A model generated the notes under the pieces. It ran no database searches and had not been told where the DNA came from. It saw only the letters and a program-made list of their open reading frames with translations. A stretch of DNA of 26,149 bases, taken from positions 1 to 26,149 of the IMG/VR virus record IMGVR_UViG_3300042544_001153; one strand, given 5' to 3'. A program made the translations under genes and the position numbers. This document shows, one piece after another, positions 1-7,317 of this stretch. Positions within the stretch are counted from its first letter, which is position 1. Each line of letters opens with the position of its first letter. Source of the stretch: a virus.

Positions 1-415
1 CTGTTTCTACAACACCGTCAAGTGGCTGTATTCCATTTGCAATTAAGTTTGGAATACCACGAACATATGTAGAAACTCCTGGACTTGTTTTAATAATAAA
101 GTCTGGAATTAGACTTAATATTCCATGACCAAAATTAGTTGCAGTCATTTTAAAGTCTTCATTGCTACTTTCTGGAGGATTTATTACTGTTACTGAAAGG
201 TCTGACCCCAAAGGTCCACCGTTCCATTCTGCTGTAAAATCCATTGGACATAAAACATACCACCCATAGGTATTTCCAACATTTAATGGAGTACAACGAT
301 AAGCATTGTTGTGTGTTTCATCCATCCATGTTCTTTTTACTTTTGGATTTACTACTTTAAAAAGCTTGTTTTCTTTGTCAAAGTATCTTAACTCAATTGT
401 TTTTTCTGAATCCAT
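1..415 (-). CDS. DUF6065-family protein, 3' end cut by the window
   Basis: About 138 codons are present; the stop codon lies beyond base 1. The protein begins MDSEKTIELR and carries WMDET, AYRCTPLNVGN, GWYVLCPMDFTAEWNGG and, further on, ATNFGHGILSLIP. I recognise this pattern as DUF6065, a family of unknown function found in phages and bacteria; the assignment is from memory of the family. There is no signal peptide or membrane segment. The gene sits downstream of the terminase genes but is separated from the preceding gene by a promoter, so it can be expressed on its own. No Shine-Dalgarno sequence stands at a workable distance. The ATG lies about where transcription should begin, so a leaderless mRNA is likely. 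The function cannot be derived from the sequence. Confidence 0.75.
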   Translation of the reverse strand, partial: MDSEKTIELRYFDKENKLFKVVNPKVKRTWMDETHNNAYRCTPLNVGNTYGWYVLCPMDFTAEWNGGPLGSDLSVTVINPPESSNEDFKMTATNFGHGILSLIPDFIIKTSPGVSTYVRGIPNLIANGIQPLDGVVET

Positions 416-422
416 AGCCTCT

Positions 423-452
423 ATCTTACACTATTGGCACGACATTTGTCAA
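423..452 (-). promoter_or_regulatory. Sigma70-type promoter for the DUF6065 gene, probably leaderless
   Basis: The minus strand reads TTGACA (447-452, perfect -35), an 18-base spacer, then TAAGAT (423-428, 4 of 6 with TATAAT). Only seven bases separate the -10 box from the ATG at 415, so the expected start of transcription falls on or next to the start codon. The -35 also overlaps a short GACA-AA-TGTC dyad. The promoter lies in the 39-base gap after the 119-residue gene. Confidence 0.65.
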
Positions 453-454
453 GT

Positions 455-814
455 CTATTGGTCGTCTCTTTTTTTCATTTCGCTAAGCTCCCACAAAAGA
501 AGTCTTTCTTCTTTTGTAAGATTAGGAATTTCTTCATAGTTTAATGTAACATTAGTTGGGATGATTAGCCATTCTCCATCTTCTGTCATTGTCATTTCAA
601 CATATCCTTTTTGCCAGACAGAAAATAAAAGTTCGTTTGTAAACTCCATGTGGGCTTCAAAAATATCTGGGTAGTCCTCAATTAAATCTTGTGTCATTTT
701 GTAGATGGGCTCACCATCCTCATCAATGCCAACACTCTGTATGTAGTTATGCTTGATCATGTAGTCCATCATTTCATCATACTCTTCAATTGAGAAGTCA
801 TCTGGGATTTCCAC
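455..814 (-). CDS. Hypothetical acidic protein downstream of terminase
   Basis: 119 residues with a GTG start that overlaps the terminase stop in a TAGTG junction, so translation is probably coupled to the terminase. The protein is strongly acidic, rich in Glu, Asp and Met, and predicted helical. Segments such as EEYDEMMDYMIKHNY and LTKEERLLLWELSEMKKR suggest short helices, with a turn at GIDEDGEP. There is no zinc cluster, signal peptide or membrane segment. I do not recognise a family. Its position directly after the large terminase is compatible with an accessory packaging or head protein, but that rests on location only. Confidence 0.75.
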   Translation of the reverse strand: MEIPDDFSIEEYDEMMDYMIKHNYIQSVGIDEDGEPIYKMTQDLIEDYPDIFEAHMEFTNELLFSVWQKGYVEMTMTEDGEWLIIPTNVTLNYEEIPNLTKEERLLLWELSEMKKRDDQ

Positions 815-2604
815 TAAACCATTCCTATTCCATTTAAATATCTGAGAATATCATCTGGAGCCTGTCTATTTCTTTCAAGGTCTCTTTGTAGAATATTATC
901 CCATTCTTTTTGCTTGTTGTCAAGTGCTTGTTGCTTGTATGTGTGAACTTCTATTTCTCTTCCGCCTTGCCTTCTTGGGGTTAAAGCAATAGCATTATAT
1001 ATTGCACCACAGACAGCATCTGCAAGATCCTTAGATCCCTTTCTTGGGTGATCTACCTTGTCACGAATAATTCTTAACTGGAGCAGCTCTTCTACTAGCA
1101 ATCTAATTGCTGGACCCACTAATCTTTCTTCTGCTACAAGCATTTGCATATCTTCATAATGCTTTTTTGCAACAGACAAAGTTTCTGAGTTCATTCCACT
1201 TGCCTTTAACTCATTCATAATGTCAAGTGAGTTCCATCTATCAAATGTTACAAGTTTAATCTTAAACCCACGGTTTCTAAGATCTAAAATATAATTTTTT
1301 ACATCCTTAAAGTCTACAGTTTTATCTGCAGTTGGTGTCCACCATCTAACAGCATCAACAACAACTAATGGGTTAATTACATCATAGTCATTAAATGTTG
1401 TAATCTTTACAAACTTTTCAACGTGAGCCAAAGCAACTGCACAGTGGTCATGCTTTTGTGCAAGGTCAACGTGAATAAAATATTCTTTGTCATCGTCTGG
1501 TACAAACCACTCTGCAAATCTTCCGCTCTCATCTATTGCAAGTGATGGCTGATTAAAACATGCTTCAATTTTTTCCTTTGATCTAAAAAATGCATCTACA
1601 GCATCTGGAGGCATACATGCAAATCTTGACAAAGCATCTGTAGGATTTGTATAAAACTGAATTTTAAAATCTTCTATTTTTCTTGTTGGATTTATTTCCC
1701 ATGTTGGTCTGCGTAGGGCAAAGACTTTAGGAAACTTGTAGGCACTAATGTGATCTTCTTCCCACTGAATAGTAAACTCATTGTTTGAATCTTCAACTTC
1801 TAGTGTCTCATCTAATTTAAAAGTATGCTCACGAATAATTGTTTCTTTGGCTGCAATTACTGCATCATATCTTTGTTGGATATAGTCATTGCGGTATCTT
1901 GGGAATGATAGCAAAACTACTTTACCAAAATCTGGGAAACGAGAATCTACAGAGGCACGATACATATCATAAATTGCCTGACCAGTTTTTGCTTGATCAT
2001 GACCTGTTGTATTGTCAATAGCAAAACCAGAGATCTCATCAAGAATTACACAGAGAACGTTGTACCCTTCCCAAGATTCTCTTTCAGAGTGTCCTGAGTG
2101 GCAAGTAATTCCTTTATCAAAACTTACCGAACCTGCAGTGTAGGAATACTTTCCTTGAAACCAGGGAGACTTATCAATTCTATTTTTTAAACCTTTAAAG
2201 AAAACATTTTTTGCTTGCTCAGCGTTAATAGCAATATTGAGAATGTCAATGGAGTCACCTGGGGGCTTACCATAATACTTTGCAGGATCTTTTAAACATA
2301 AAAGAAGATATACCATATAAGAAACAGAAATGGTTGACATGTAGTCCTTACCAGAACCCTTACCAAGTTGCAATACTACTTCATTACAAGTTTGCTTTGA
2401 TATCTTTGTTCCCTCTTCTTGACCAAAAACATTAATCAAAGTTTCTTTTTTATAAATTTGACTCATTGCTTTAATTGCAGTGTACTGGTAATCAGAAAGG
2501 GGTGGTAGCCCAAGGTAATCTCTAGAGGTTACAAACTCTTCTAAGGTTACTGGCTTATCGTCAAATTCATCTCCGCCAAGAAGATCAATCATATCTTCAA
2601 ACAC
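814..2604 (-). CDS. terL: Terminase large subunit
   Basis: 596 residues, the usual size for the packaging motor that translocates DNA into the prohead and cuts concatemers. The N-terminal ATPase shows a P-loop variant GKGSGKD (residues 81-87), a Walker B VLCVILDE (183-190, catalytic Glu190) and a VLLSFPR coupling segment (230-236). The C-terminal RNase-H-like nuclease shows acidic residues in HVDLA (Asp380), VTFDRW (Asp455) and KDLADAV (Asp526 and Asp529). The start is GTG, overlapping the small-subunit stop in TAGTG. Both enzymatic halves look intact. The gene lies downstream of the replication module, rather than at the head of the structural genes as in many siphophages. Confidence 0.95.
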   Translation of the reverse strand: MFEDMIDLLGGDEFDDKPVTLEEFVTSRDYLGLPPLSDYQYTAIKAMSQIYKKETLINVFGQEEGTKISKQTCNEVVLQLGKGSGKDYMSTISVSYMVYLLLCLKDPAKYYGKPPGDSIDILNIAINAEQAKNVFFKGLKNRIDKSPWFQGKYSYTAGSVSFDKGITCHSGHSERESWEGYNVLCVILDEISGFAIDNTTGHDQAKTGQAIYDMYRASVDSRFPDFGKVVLLSFPRYRNDYIQQRYDAVIAAKETIIREHTFKLDETLEVEDSNNEFTIQWEEDHISAYKFPKVFALRRPTWEINPTRKIEDFKIQFYTNPTDALSRFACMPPDAVDAFFRSKEKIEACFNQPSLAIDESGRFAEWFVPDDDKEYFIHVDLAQKHDHCAVALAHVEKFVKITTFNDYDVINPLVVVDAVRWWTPTADKTVDFKDVKNYILDLRNRGFKIKLVTFDRWNSLDIMNELKASGMNSETLSVAKKHYEDMQMLVAEERLVGPAIRLLVEELLQLRIIRDKVDHPRKGSKDLADAVCGAIYNAIALTPRRQGGREIEVHTYKQQALDNKQKEWDNILQRDLERNRQAPDDILRYLNGIGMV

Positions 2605-3122
2605 TATAGTGCCTCTGCTTGTCCTGTTATCTTACTTAACCTTGAAGAAACTTGAGGCTTACATTTTTCACAAGAAGAAACAACATCTCTGATAATTTCA
2701 ACAAGCATCTGTTGCTTTTCTTCTGTTTCAATAATTTGTTCTGCTAGTTCGTTGTTATCTAGCACACCTGCTTTTTGCAGCATGTCCATTTGTTTTTGTT
2801 GAATATCAGCAATTAGTTTTAGGGCTGATGTTTTTTGTGGCAACTGTGCAGTAAGGTCTGCTTGTTCTACTACATCCCAGGCTTCCTTAATAAGCATTGA
2901 GTAATGTTGATCTGCACCTGCAAGAGCTTCTCTGGCTCGCATTTGAATTTGTCTATCACTTTGAATAACTGTACGCCACTCATTTAGGTACTCAGTTACT
3001 TGGGATCTTTTAAATCCAGTGACTGTAGCAATATCGTTAGGGTTTGTGTTTCCACGAAGGAACTCTTCAACAACCTTGTTGATTCTTTCCCAACGCTCTG
3101 CTAGCTCAATTTCCGCTGCCAT
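2604..3122 (-). CDS. terS: Probable terminase small subunit
   Basis: 172 residues. The small subunit recognises the packaging site and recruits the large subunit. An N-terminal helix-turn-helix is visible: ERINKVVEEFLRG, then NDIATVTGFKRSQVTEYLNEW (about residues 27-49). A long helical region follows with heptad-like spacing (about 75-150). The C-terminus has a CEKC pair (CxxC) and a basic tail. The call rests on the DNA-binding N-terminus, the size and the immediate TAGTG coupling to the large subunit; no small-terminase signature is strong enough alone. The ATG at 3122 overlaps the previous gene by 17 bases and has purine-rich AAGAAGA just upstream. Confidence 0.7.
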   Translation of the reverse strand: MAAEIELAERWERINKVVEEFLRGNTNPNDIATVTGFKRSQVTEYLNEWRTVIQSDRQIQMRAREALAGADQHYSMLIKEAWDVVEQADLTAQLPQKTSALKLIADIQQKQMDMLQKAGVLDNNELAEQIIETEEKQQMLVEIIRDVVSSCEKCKPQVSSRLSKITGQAEAL

Positions 3123-3384
3123 TCTTCTTAATCCTTTTCTTCTTAGGTTTAATTATACCCTTTAACTCCCACAAATAAAAGGACCTATATCCAGTAGGAC
3201 CAATAACATCAATCCATTCCATACCAGAATCGGTGTTTTTTACATACTTTTCAAACTTAAAGTCTCCACGAACATTCTTTATTTTAAGAGGTGTTCCTGG
3301 AACAATTAGGTCTTTGCCATGCTGGTGTTCAAACTTTACATCCCAGTTTGGATTATACTTAATTACAGTTTTTGTTTTAGCCAT
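3106..3384 (-). CDS. Small basic hypothetical protein before terminase
   Basis: 92 residues, start ATG at 3384 in a TAATG junction with the upstream zinc ribbon. The sequence contains alternating strands (NWDVKFEHQHG, LIVPGTPLKIKN, FKFEKYVKN, MEWIDVIGPTG, YRSFYLWELKG), which suggests a small beta-barrel or SH3-like fold. It ends in a very basic tail (KPKKKRIKKNG) that could bind nucleic acid. I do not recognise the family with confidence. The last 17 bases overlap the start of the small terminase gene, so the two are probably translated together. Confidence 0.75.
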   Translation of the reverse strand: MAKTKTVIKYNPNWDVKFEHQHGKDLIVPGTPLKIKNVRGDFKFEKYVKNTDSGMEWIDVIGPTGYRSFYLWELKGIIKPKKKRIKKNGSGN

Positions 3385-3557
3385 TATCTATAGCCACCAG
3401 CGGTTGGTGCCCACACAGAAACATTTCCAAGGGTCCAACTTCTAGTAAGAACATTTCCACACTCTTCACATTGCTGATGATCTCTATCGTCAACCCTTAC
3501 ATTTGGCTTTTCAATAGACTTATCACAAGTCACGCATGTATATTCATAAGTAGGCAT
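3384..3557 (-). CDS. FmdB-like zinc ribbon micro-protein
   Basis: 57 residues. The start MPTYEYTCVTC matches the opening of FmdB-type zinc ribbons, and the metal ligands are CxxC at 8/11 and CxxC at 30/33 (CEEC). The remainder is short and ends in GNVSVWAPTAGGYR. Both boundaries are coupled: its ATG overlaps the DUF3310 stop and its stop overlaps the next ATG, both as TAATG. Such ribbons are commonly nucleic-acid or protein-binding accessories; the specific role here is unknown. The gene was found by direct translation of the gap between its neighbours. Confidence 0.8.
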   Translation of the reverse strand: MPTYEYTCVTCDKSIEKPNVRVDDRDHQQCEECGNVLTRSWTLGNVSVWAPTAGGYR

Positions 3558-3799
3558 TATTTACCCTCTAGTCTATTAATCTCATCATTAATATAAAAGA
3601 TTGCCTTTTGCAAATCTTCTATTTGTTTTTTGTCATCTTTAAGTCCAGCTCTCCAAAGGTACTTGAAGGCATTGCCAATATTAAAGTTTCTGTGGCGTGT
3701 AATCTGAATACACTCAACACCAGATGGGTCAGTTGTGTAATGGAGAGGATGATTTACCTGATCTACTTCAATATGAAACTTATCTTCATACTCGTGCAT
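3557..3799 (-). CDS. DUF3310 family protein
   Basis: 80 residues. The pattern VNHPLHYTTDPSGVECIQI, then NIGNAFKYLWRAGLKDDK and the terminal YINDEINRLEG is characteristic of DUF3310, a small phage family to which I recall the T7 gp1.7 nucleotide-kinase group being related. Whether this short copy has kinase activity cannot be told, as no P-loop is present. It follows the sugar nucleotidyltransferase directly (stop TAA immediately before the ATG), so it belongs to the same transcript. A role in nucleotide metabolism is plausible from family knowledge, not from catalytic residues. Confidence 0.85.
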   Translation of the reverse strand: MHEYEDKFHIEVDQVNHPLHYTTDPSGVECIQITRHRNFNIGNAFKYLWRAGLKDDKKQIEDLQKAIFYINDEINRLEGK

Positions 3800-4468
3800 T
3801 TAATTTTCCATTCTTCTGTATAAGTCTTTTAACCCCTTTAGAGTTCCAATGTCCATATATTCTCCGTCATTTTTAACTGCCTGAACATCAAACCTAGATG
3901 TTACCCATTCTTGGATTTGTTCTCCTGGATGGTTTCTATTTGGGTCTATATATCTTATCATATTTTTGCGGAAAAGTAAAGTACCCCACAAATATTCATA
4001 GTCACAGTTATCTGTTTTATCTTTTGATGCTATTACTTTGTTACCAAGAGTAGCAATCTGACCAACCCTGCCTTTTAGTGAGTCTGGGCAATCCCAAATG
4101 CCTAAAACTAAATCTGCATTATTTGAGTTCTTTAAGAGTTCTGAGTAAATGTTCTTTGTTGAATTTAATATATAAGTATCAGGCATTCCGACTAGCACTG
4201 TGTCGTTATACTCACCTATCATAAATTTAACTGCCTCAGACATCGTTGAGGGCTCTCTAACGATAAGCTTTATATTCATGTCCATGTTTTGAACAATTGG
4301 AACCCACTCTGGTCTTGTTGCAACACGAACCTCATCGCATACTTCAAGCATTTGATTTACATGCCATTGCAATAAACATCTGTCATCACTAATTGGTAAA
4401 CAAAATTTTGGTATTCCACCAATCCTTGATGCCTTTCCTGATGCAGGAAGAACTCCAATTGTAGGCAT
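3800..4468 (-). CDS. Sugar-1-phosphate nucleotidyltransferase-like protein
   Basis: 222 residues. The N-terminus has the NTP-transferase signature in a variant form: PASGKASRIGGIPKFCLP (8-25), in which the usual GxGxRL appears as SGKASRI and the conserved Lys is Lys21. A metal-binding Asp lies in VGMPDTY (Asp97). EYMDIGTLKGL near the C-terminus matches the GxWxDxGT region of glucose-1-phosphate thymidylyl/uridylyltransferases. These enzymes make NDP-sugars. It is coupled by TAATG to the glycosyltransferase upstream, so the two probably supply and use an activated sugar. It is shorter than bacterial RmlA (about 290 residues), lacking the C-terminal dimer or allosteric region. The sugar and acceptor are unknown. 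Confidence 0.8.
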   Translation of the reverse strand: MPTIGVLPASGKASRIGGIPKFCLPISDDRCLLQWHVNQMLEVCDEVRVATRPEWVPIVQNMDMNIKLIVREPSTMSEAVKFMIGEYNDTVLVGMPDTYILNSTKNIYSELLKNSNNADLVLGIWDCPDSLKGRVGQIATLGNKVIASKDKTDNCDYEYLWGTLLFRKNMIRYIDPNRNHPGEQIQEWVTSRFDVQAVKNDGEYMDIGTLKGLKDLYRRMEN

Positions 4469-5226
4469 TATTCTTTCCAGTCTTTTGGATCGAACCCATC
4501 TTTATAAGATTGGTTTACTAGAGGATCAGCCTTCCAAGCAATGTATCCTTCTTTTCTTCCCGTATCCCCCCAGTATAAATGTTTTACATATTTATCAAGA
4601 AGGCATCTTGCCTTATCTCCAGAAAAAGCAAAAAATCTATTTTCTTGTGCTAACTGTGATTGATTATATTCATATGCCTTTACTCTTAAATCTCCTTCGT
4701 GTGGAGGAAGACCCATTGAGTTCATTAGACTATCTGTAAACATTGCAACATCGGTATAGTAGTGAACCATATTAGGAATGCTCCAGTCTCCAAGCTTTAC
4801 TCTTTCAACACATAAGTCCATTGCATCTTTTAAGAATGGATGACCTGACCTTGCTGCAATAACTTGTGTTGCATACCAAGGTGTGTCTCCTTCAATATCA
4901 ACTACCATTTCATATCCTTGTGGGAACCATCTAGAAATTTTACTAATACAGTTTGTATCTAGGTCTGCATACACTCCACCATAAGCATGTAAGATTGCAA
5001 ATCTCCAAAGTCCAGCCTTCATAACACCCATTGGCATTTTCATGTAAGTATCATAAACCTCTGTGCTGTATTCATATTTAAAAAAATGTTCTCTATCTTC
5101 TGCACTCATATAGTTGTGTTCCCAAGAAGGATTCTGAGTCACCCAAGAGTTTATTCCTTCTTGTGCATATGCTGGTAAATCTTCTTTTTTGCATTCATAT
5201 GTTTGCCAAATATTTTTTTCAATCAT
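4468..5226 (-). CDS. GT32-like glycosyltransferase (DXD type)
   Basis: 252 residues from the ATG at 5226, which overlaps the preceding HTH stop as ATGA; a GTG nine bases upstream is an alternative. The N-terminus MIEKNIWQTYECKK resembles the IPKxIHQ(T) strand of OCH1/TcdA-like enzymes. The core GLWRFAILHAYGGVYADLDTNC (about 72-93) contains the diagnostic DXD (Asp88 and Asp90), which binds the nucleotide-sugar through a divalent metal. No membrane segment is present, so a cytosolic enzyme is expected. Possible acceptors are virion proteins, modified phage DNA or host glycans. In actinophages, virion glycosylation is known, but the acceptor is not given by this sequence. Confidence 0.85.
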   Translation of the reverse strand: MIEKNIWQTYECKKEDLPAYAQEGINSWVTQNPSWEHNYMSAEDREHFFKYEYSTEVYDTYMKMPMGVMKAGLWRFAILHAYGGVYADLDTNCISKISRWFPQGYEMVVDIEGDTPWYATQVIAARSGHPFLKDAMDLCVERVKLGDWSIPNMVHYYTDVAMFTDSLMNSMGLPPHEGDLRVKAYEYNQSQLAQENRFFAFSGDKARCLLDKYVKHLYWGDTGRKEGYIAWKADPLVNQSYKDGFDPKDWKE

Positions 5227-5387
5227 CGTGACCACTTTCTTTGATTTCTAATTAAATCAAACTCTACCAAATATCTATATACTGTCTGATGACTAGTCTC
5301 ACATTCTTTAGCAATTTCTTCAATAGTTTTTCTATCAATAATGTATCTTTTTGTAAGCCAGGTTTTTGACTGATAAAGTTTTTTCAT
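5223..5387 (-). CDS. Helix-turn-helix micro-protein
   Basis: 54 residues: MKKLYQSKTWLTKRY, then RKTIEEIAKECETSHQTVYRYL, a clear helix-turn-helix with recognition helix SHQTVYRYLVEF (about 32-43), and a basic tail. It overlaps the RuvC-like stop as ATGA and itself ends in ATGA with the glycosyltransferase. GGAGAG stands just upstream of the ATG. It is essentially a lone DNA-binding domain; it could be a local regulator or the remnant of a homing-endonuclease-type HTH. No catalytic residues are present. Confidence 0.75.
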   Translation of the reverse strand: MKKLYQSKTWLTKRYIIDRKTIEEIAKECETSHQTVYRYLVEFDLIRNQRKWSR

Positions 5388-5953
5388 GATCTCTCCGTAA
5401 GTTTATTATATGCATAGTAGGCAATTCCAATAGCATCACCAGTGTCATTATCTGTAACACTTATGTTAAACTTATTATTAAAGTAGTCCATTGTTTTTTG
5501 CTTTCTATTCTCTCTTATTTTACCCTTATACCAACTATCAGTCTTGTCTGGGAACTGTAGTCTAATGTTAGCCTTATCTGCTTTAGTTGGATTGTTGTTT
5601 CCAATAAAGGACTGCCATTGAATTGGAGCAACAGTAATTACTTTTGTTTCAGGTTTTAGTAGTGCTGCCAATGAAGCACCAACAATCATAGCAATCTTTA
5701 GTCCTGCATCTGCTGACCTAACCATAATTGCAGATTCAACTGCAACGTAATCTGGATCCACCAGTGACGCAATAGCTTCCGACTTTCTATGAGCATCTTT
5801 AACCTTATCATAAATGTCAGCACCTACAATTGGCATCTTTCCAAATTTTACTGGCTTATCATTTTCAAACAAACAAAATGCTAGTGAGGCAGTTGAAGCA
5901 TCAATTCCTAAAACTTTATGAGCACTAGACTTTTTTAGTACTGCTAATGACAT
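5384..5953 (-). CDS. ruvC: RuvC-like Holliday junction resolvase
   Basis: 189 residues from the ATG at 5953, chosen because GGAGG lies nine bases upstream; an in-frame start at 6025 would overlap the zinc-protein gene by about 100 bases and add a non-conserved extension. RNase-H-fold catalytic acids are visible: VLGIDAST (Asp18), VAVESA (Glu73) and NDTGDAIGIA (Asp170 and Asp173). The family cleaves four-way junctions. In a phage the likely role is resolving recombination intermediates and branched concatemers before packaging, together with the RecA and Cas4-like nuclease encoded upstream. The length is close to bacterial RuvC (about 170). Confidence 0.88.
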   Translation of the reverse strand: MSLAVLKKSSAHKVLGIDASTASLAFCLFENDKPVKFGKMPIVGADIYDKVKDAHRKSEAIASLVDPDYVAVESAIMVRSADAGLKIAMIVGASLAALLKPETKVITVAPIQWQSFIGNNNPTKADKANIRLQFPDKTDSWYKGKIRENRKQKTMDYFNNKFNISVTDNDTGDAIGIAYYAYNKLTERS

Positions 5954-6215
5954 TTGACATTGCCTCCATCGCCAAGTATCTTTTATTTTTTTTGTTTTTA
6001 GAATCACATACTGAGCAAGTGTCATCAGAGTTGTATCTACTCAAAGTTGATCCGCAACCACAAAGTCTTTCAAGACCGTTTAGCCTTGCTTTTTTCTGGT
6101 AGTACTTTTCCATAATTCTTTTGTTTGTTGCAATGCGACAGCATTCTCCAGAACAATATTTTTGATTATGAGTTTTTGCATCAAACTTTAAGTTGCACTC
6201 TTTACACACTTTCAT
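5925..6215 (-). CDS. Double zinc-finger protein
   Basis: 96 residues. The first cluster is VCKECNLKFDAKTHNQKYCSG (Cys4, Cys7, Cys21, Cys25 or Cys26), typical of short treble-clef or rubredoxin-like zinc modules. The second is CGCGSTLSRYNSDDTCSVC (Cys52, Cys54, Cys67, Cys70). A basic linker (about 30-50) and a basic tail follow, compatible with nucleic-acid binding. ATGA coupling links it to the Cas4-like gene, and its 3' end overlaps the RuvC-like start by 29 bases. A recombination accessory is the simplest guess from context; there is no direct evidence. Confidence 0.8.
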   Translation of the reverse strand: MKVCKECNLKFDAKTHNQKYCSGECCRIATNKRIMEKYYQKKARLNGLERLCGCGSTLSRYNSDDTCSVCDSKNKKNKRYLAMEAMSNVISSTKKV

Positions 6216-6988
6216 GCTTGTCTAATTTCTAATGGAACAATCTTATGTCTTCCGTCAGGCTTTTCAAAACATACTTCCTTGACTGGGCAATAGGTGCATG
6301 GGGCTTTGTCTCCCTTAAATGGACGCTTAATGTTTTTCTTTTCTTCCCAAGCTGCACGAACTTCTTTCATCCAATCAAAAATGTAGTCTACATAATCTAA
6401 GTTTTCTGGAGACATTACCATTGGAATTACGGTAATCTCGTGAGTGTTCTTGTTCTCATACAAAAAGAATCCTTCTTCAGCACCAGTTACCTTCATGTAA
6501 ATAAGCAACTGAACAACATGGCTATCTGCACCAGTTGAGGTATCTTTTCTTAGGGTGTATTGGTCATCCTTAATTGTTTTGATCTCTCCAACAATTTCCT
6601 CACCCTCAACATCTAAGATTAAATCTATAAAACCACGAATTGGTGGACTGTCCAACTTAATTTCACGCTCTGACTCTTTCAGATATCCAGTCTTTGCAAT
6701 AACTTTTTCAAGCCTTGTATGTGCATCTGTGCCGTTGTCCATTGCAGCAACACCTTGGGCGTTAAATGTTTCCTTAAAGTCTGCACCATCAAAAGCAATT
6801 GACCAATATCTGGGACACTTACCGTGACCATATCCAACTGTAGATGGAGAAAAGGTGGTTTTCTTTCTATGAATATATCCAGTCTTTCCTTCTAAGTAAG
6901 CTTTTCCAATTGCAAGTCTAAATTTTTTTGCATCTAGTTTTGTATTTCTTGGCTTCTTAGTCAACGTTCCAATTAAATTTCTAGCCAT
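6212..6988 (-). CDS. Cas4/RecB-like PD-(D/E)XK nuclease with Fe-S cysteines
   Basis: 258 residues. RecB-family motifs occur in order: GTDAHTRLE (His90), IRGFIDLIL (Asp122), GEIKTI (Glu135 and Lys137) and QLLIYMKV (Gln160, Tyr164). Four cysteines placed as in Cas4 and AddB are present: Cys58 in GKCPRYW, and Cys231, Cys234 and Cys240 in CTYCPVKEVC, likely holding a [4Fe-4S] cluster. Such phage enzymes are exonucleases that resect DNA ends for recombination. There is no CRISPR array or cas1/cas2 nearby, so a replication/recombination role with RecA and the RuvC-like enzyme is the natural reading. The start is ATG at 6988 in a TAATG junction. Confidence 0.88.
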   Translation of the reverse strand: MARNLIGTLTKKPRNTKLDAKKFRLAIGKAYLEGKTGYIHRKKTTFSPSTVGYGHGKCPRYWSIAFDGADFKETFNAQGVAAMDNGTDAHTRLEKVIAKTGYLKESEREIKLDSPPIRGFIDLILDVEGEEIVGEIKTIKDDQYTLRKDTSTGADSHVVQLLIYMKVTGAEEGFFLYENKNTHEITVIPMVMSPENLDYVDYIFDWMKEVRAAWEEKKNIKRPFKGDKAPCTYCPVKEVCFEKPDGRHKIVPLEIRQA

Positions 6989-7317
6989 TAGGCACCAAGC
7001 CTTGCAATATATTTTAGAGAGTCTACAAGTTTATCTAATGAATCACGCATAGAGTAGTACACATGCTTTTTAGTATTGTTAATACTTCCAGACGGTCCTT
7101 TTTCTACAGTTGTATACCATGTGGCAAGCATTCCAAACTTTGCACTCATAGCTTGTAGCTTACTAATTAAAACAACTGCCTGAACAGATGGAATGTCTGG
7201 CTTCATCATAATCTTAACAACAATAGCCATTGCCTCATCAAGGTCTTTATCTTTCATAAACTCGTGAATATCATTAAACTCAGTTACCTGACTAATATAA
7301 TCAAGGGTTGATTCCAT
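6988..7317 (-). CDS. Hypothetical helical protein
   Basis: 109 residues; ATG at 7317 preceded by GGAGAG with a five-base gap. The first 16 bases of the coding region overlap the end of the upstream gene. The protein is predicted mostly helical, with hydrophobic stretches (AMAIVVKIMM, AVVLISKLQAM) that look like amphipathic helices rather than membrane spans. No cysteine cluster or catalytic motif is visible. I do not recognise the family. It lies between two nuclease-like genes, and its stop is coupled by TAATG to the Cas4-like gene, so a partner role in DNA processing is possible. Confidence 0.75.
   Translation of the reverse strand: MESTLDYISQVTEFNDIHEFMKDKDLDEAMAIVVKIMMKPDIPSVQAVVLISKLQAMSAKFGMLATWYTTVEKGPSGSINNTKKHVYYSMRDSLDKLVDSLKYIARLGA

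Noticed and set aside
3152-3157. TATAAT on the minus strand just upstream of the small terminase gene.
   Set aside because: It lies inside a coding region, with no acceptable -35 and no extended -10, so chance in AT-rich DNA is likely.
5405-5410. TATAAT on the minus strand before the 54-residue HTH gene.
   Set aside because: It lies inside the RuvC-like gene with no -35 at proper spacing; too weak to list as a promoter.
6212-6988. Cas4-like gene as part of a CRISPR-Cas locus.
   Set aside because: No repeat array, cas1, cas2 or effector gene is visible; the neighbours are recombination genes.
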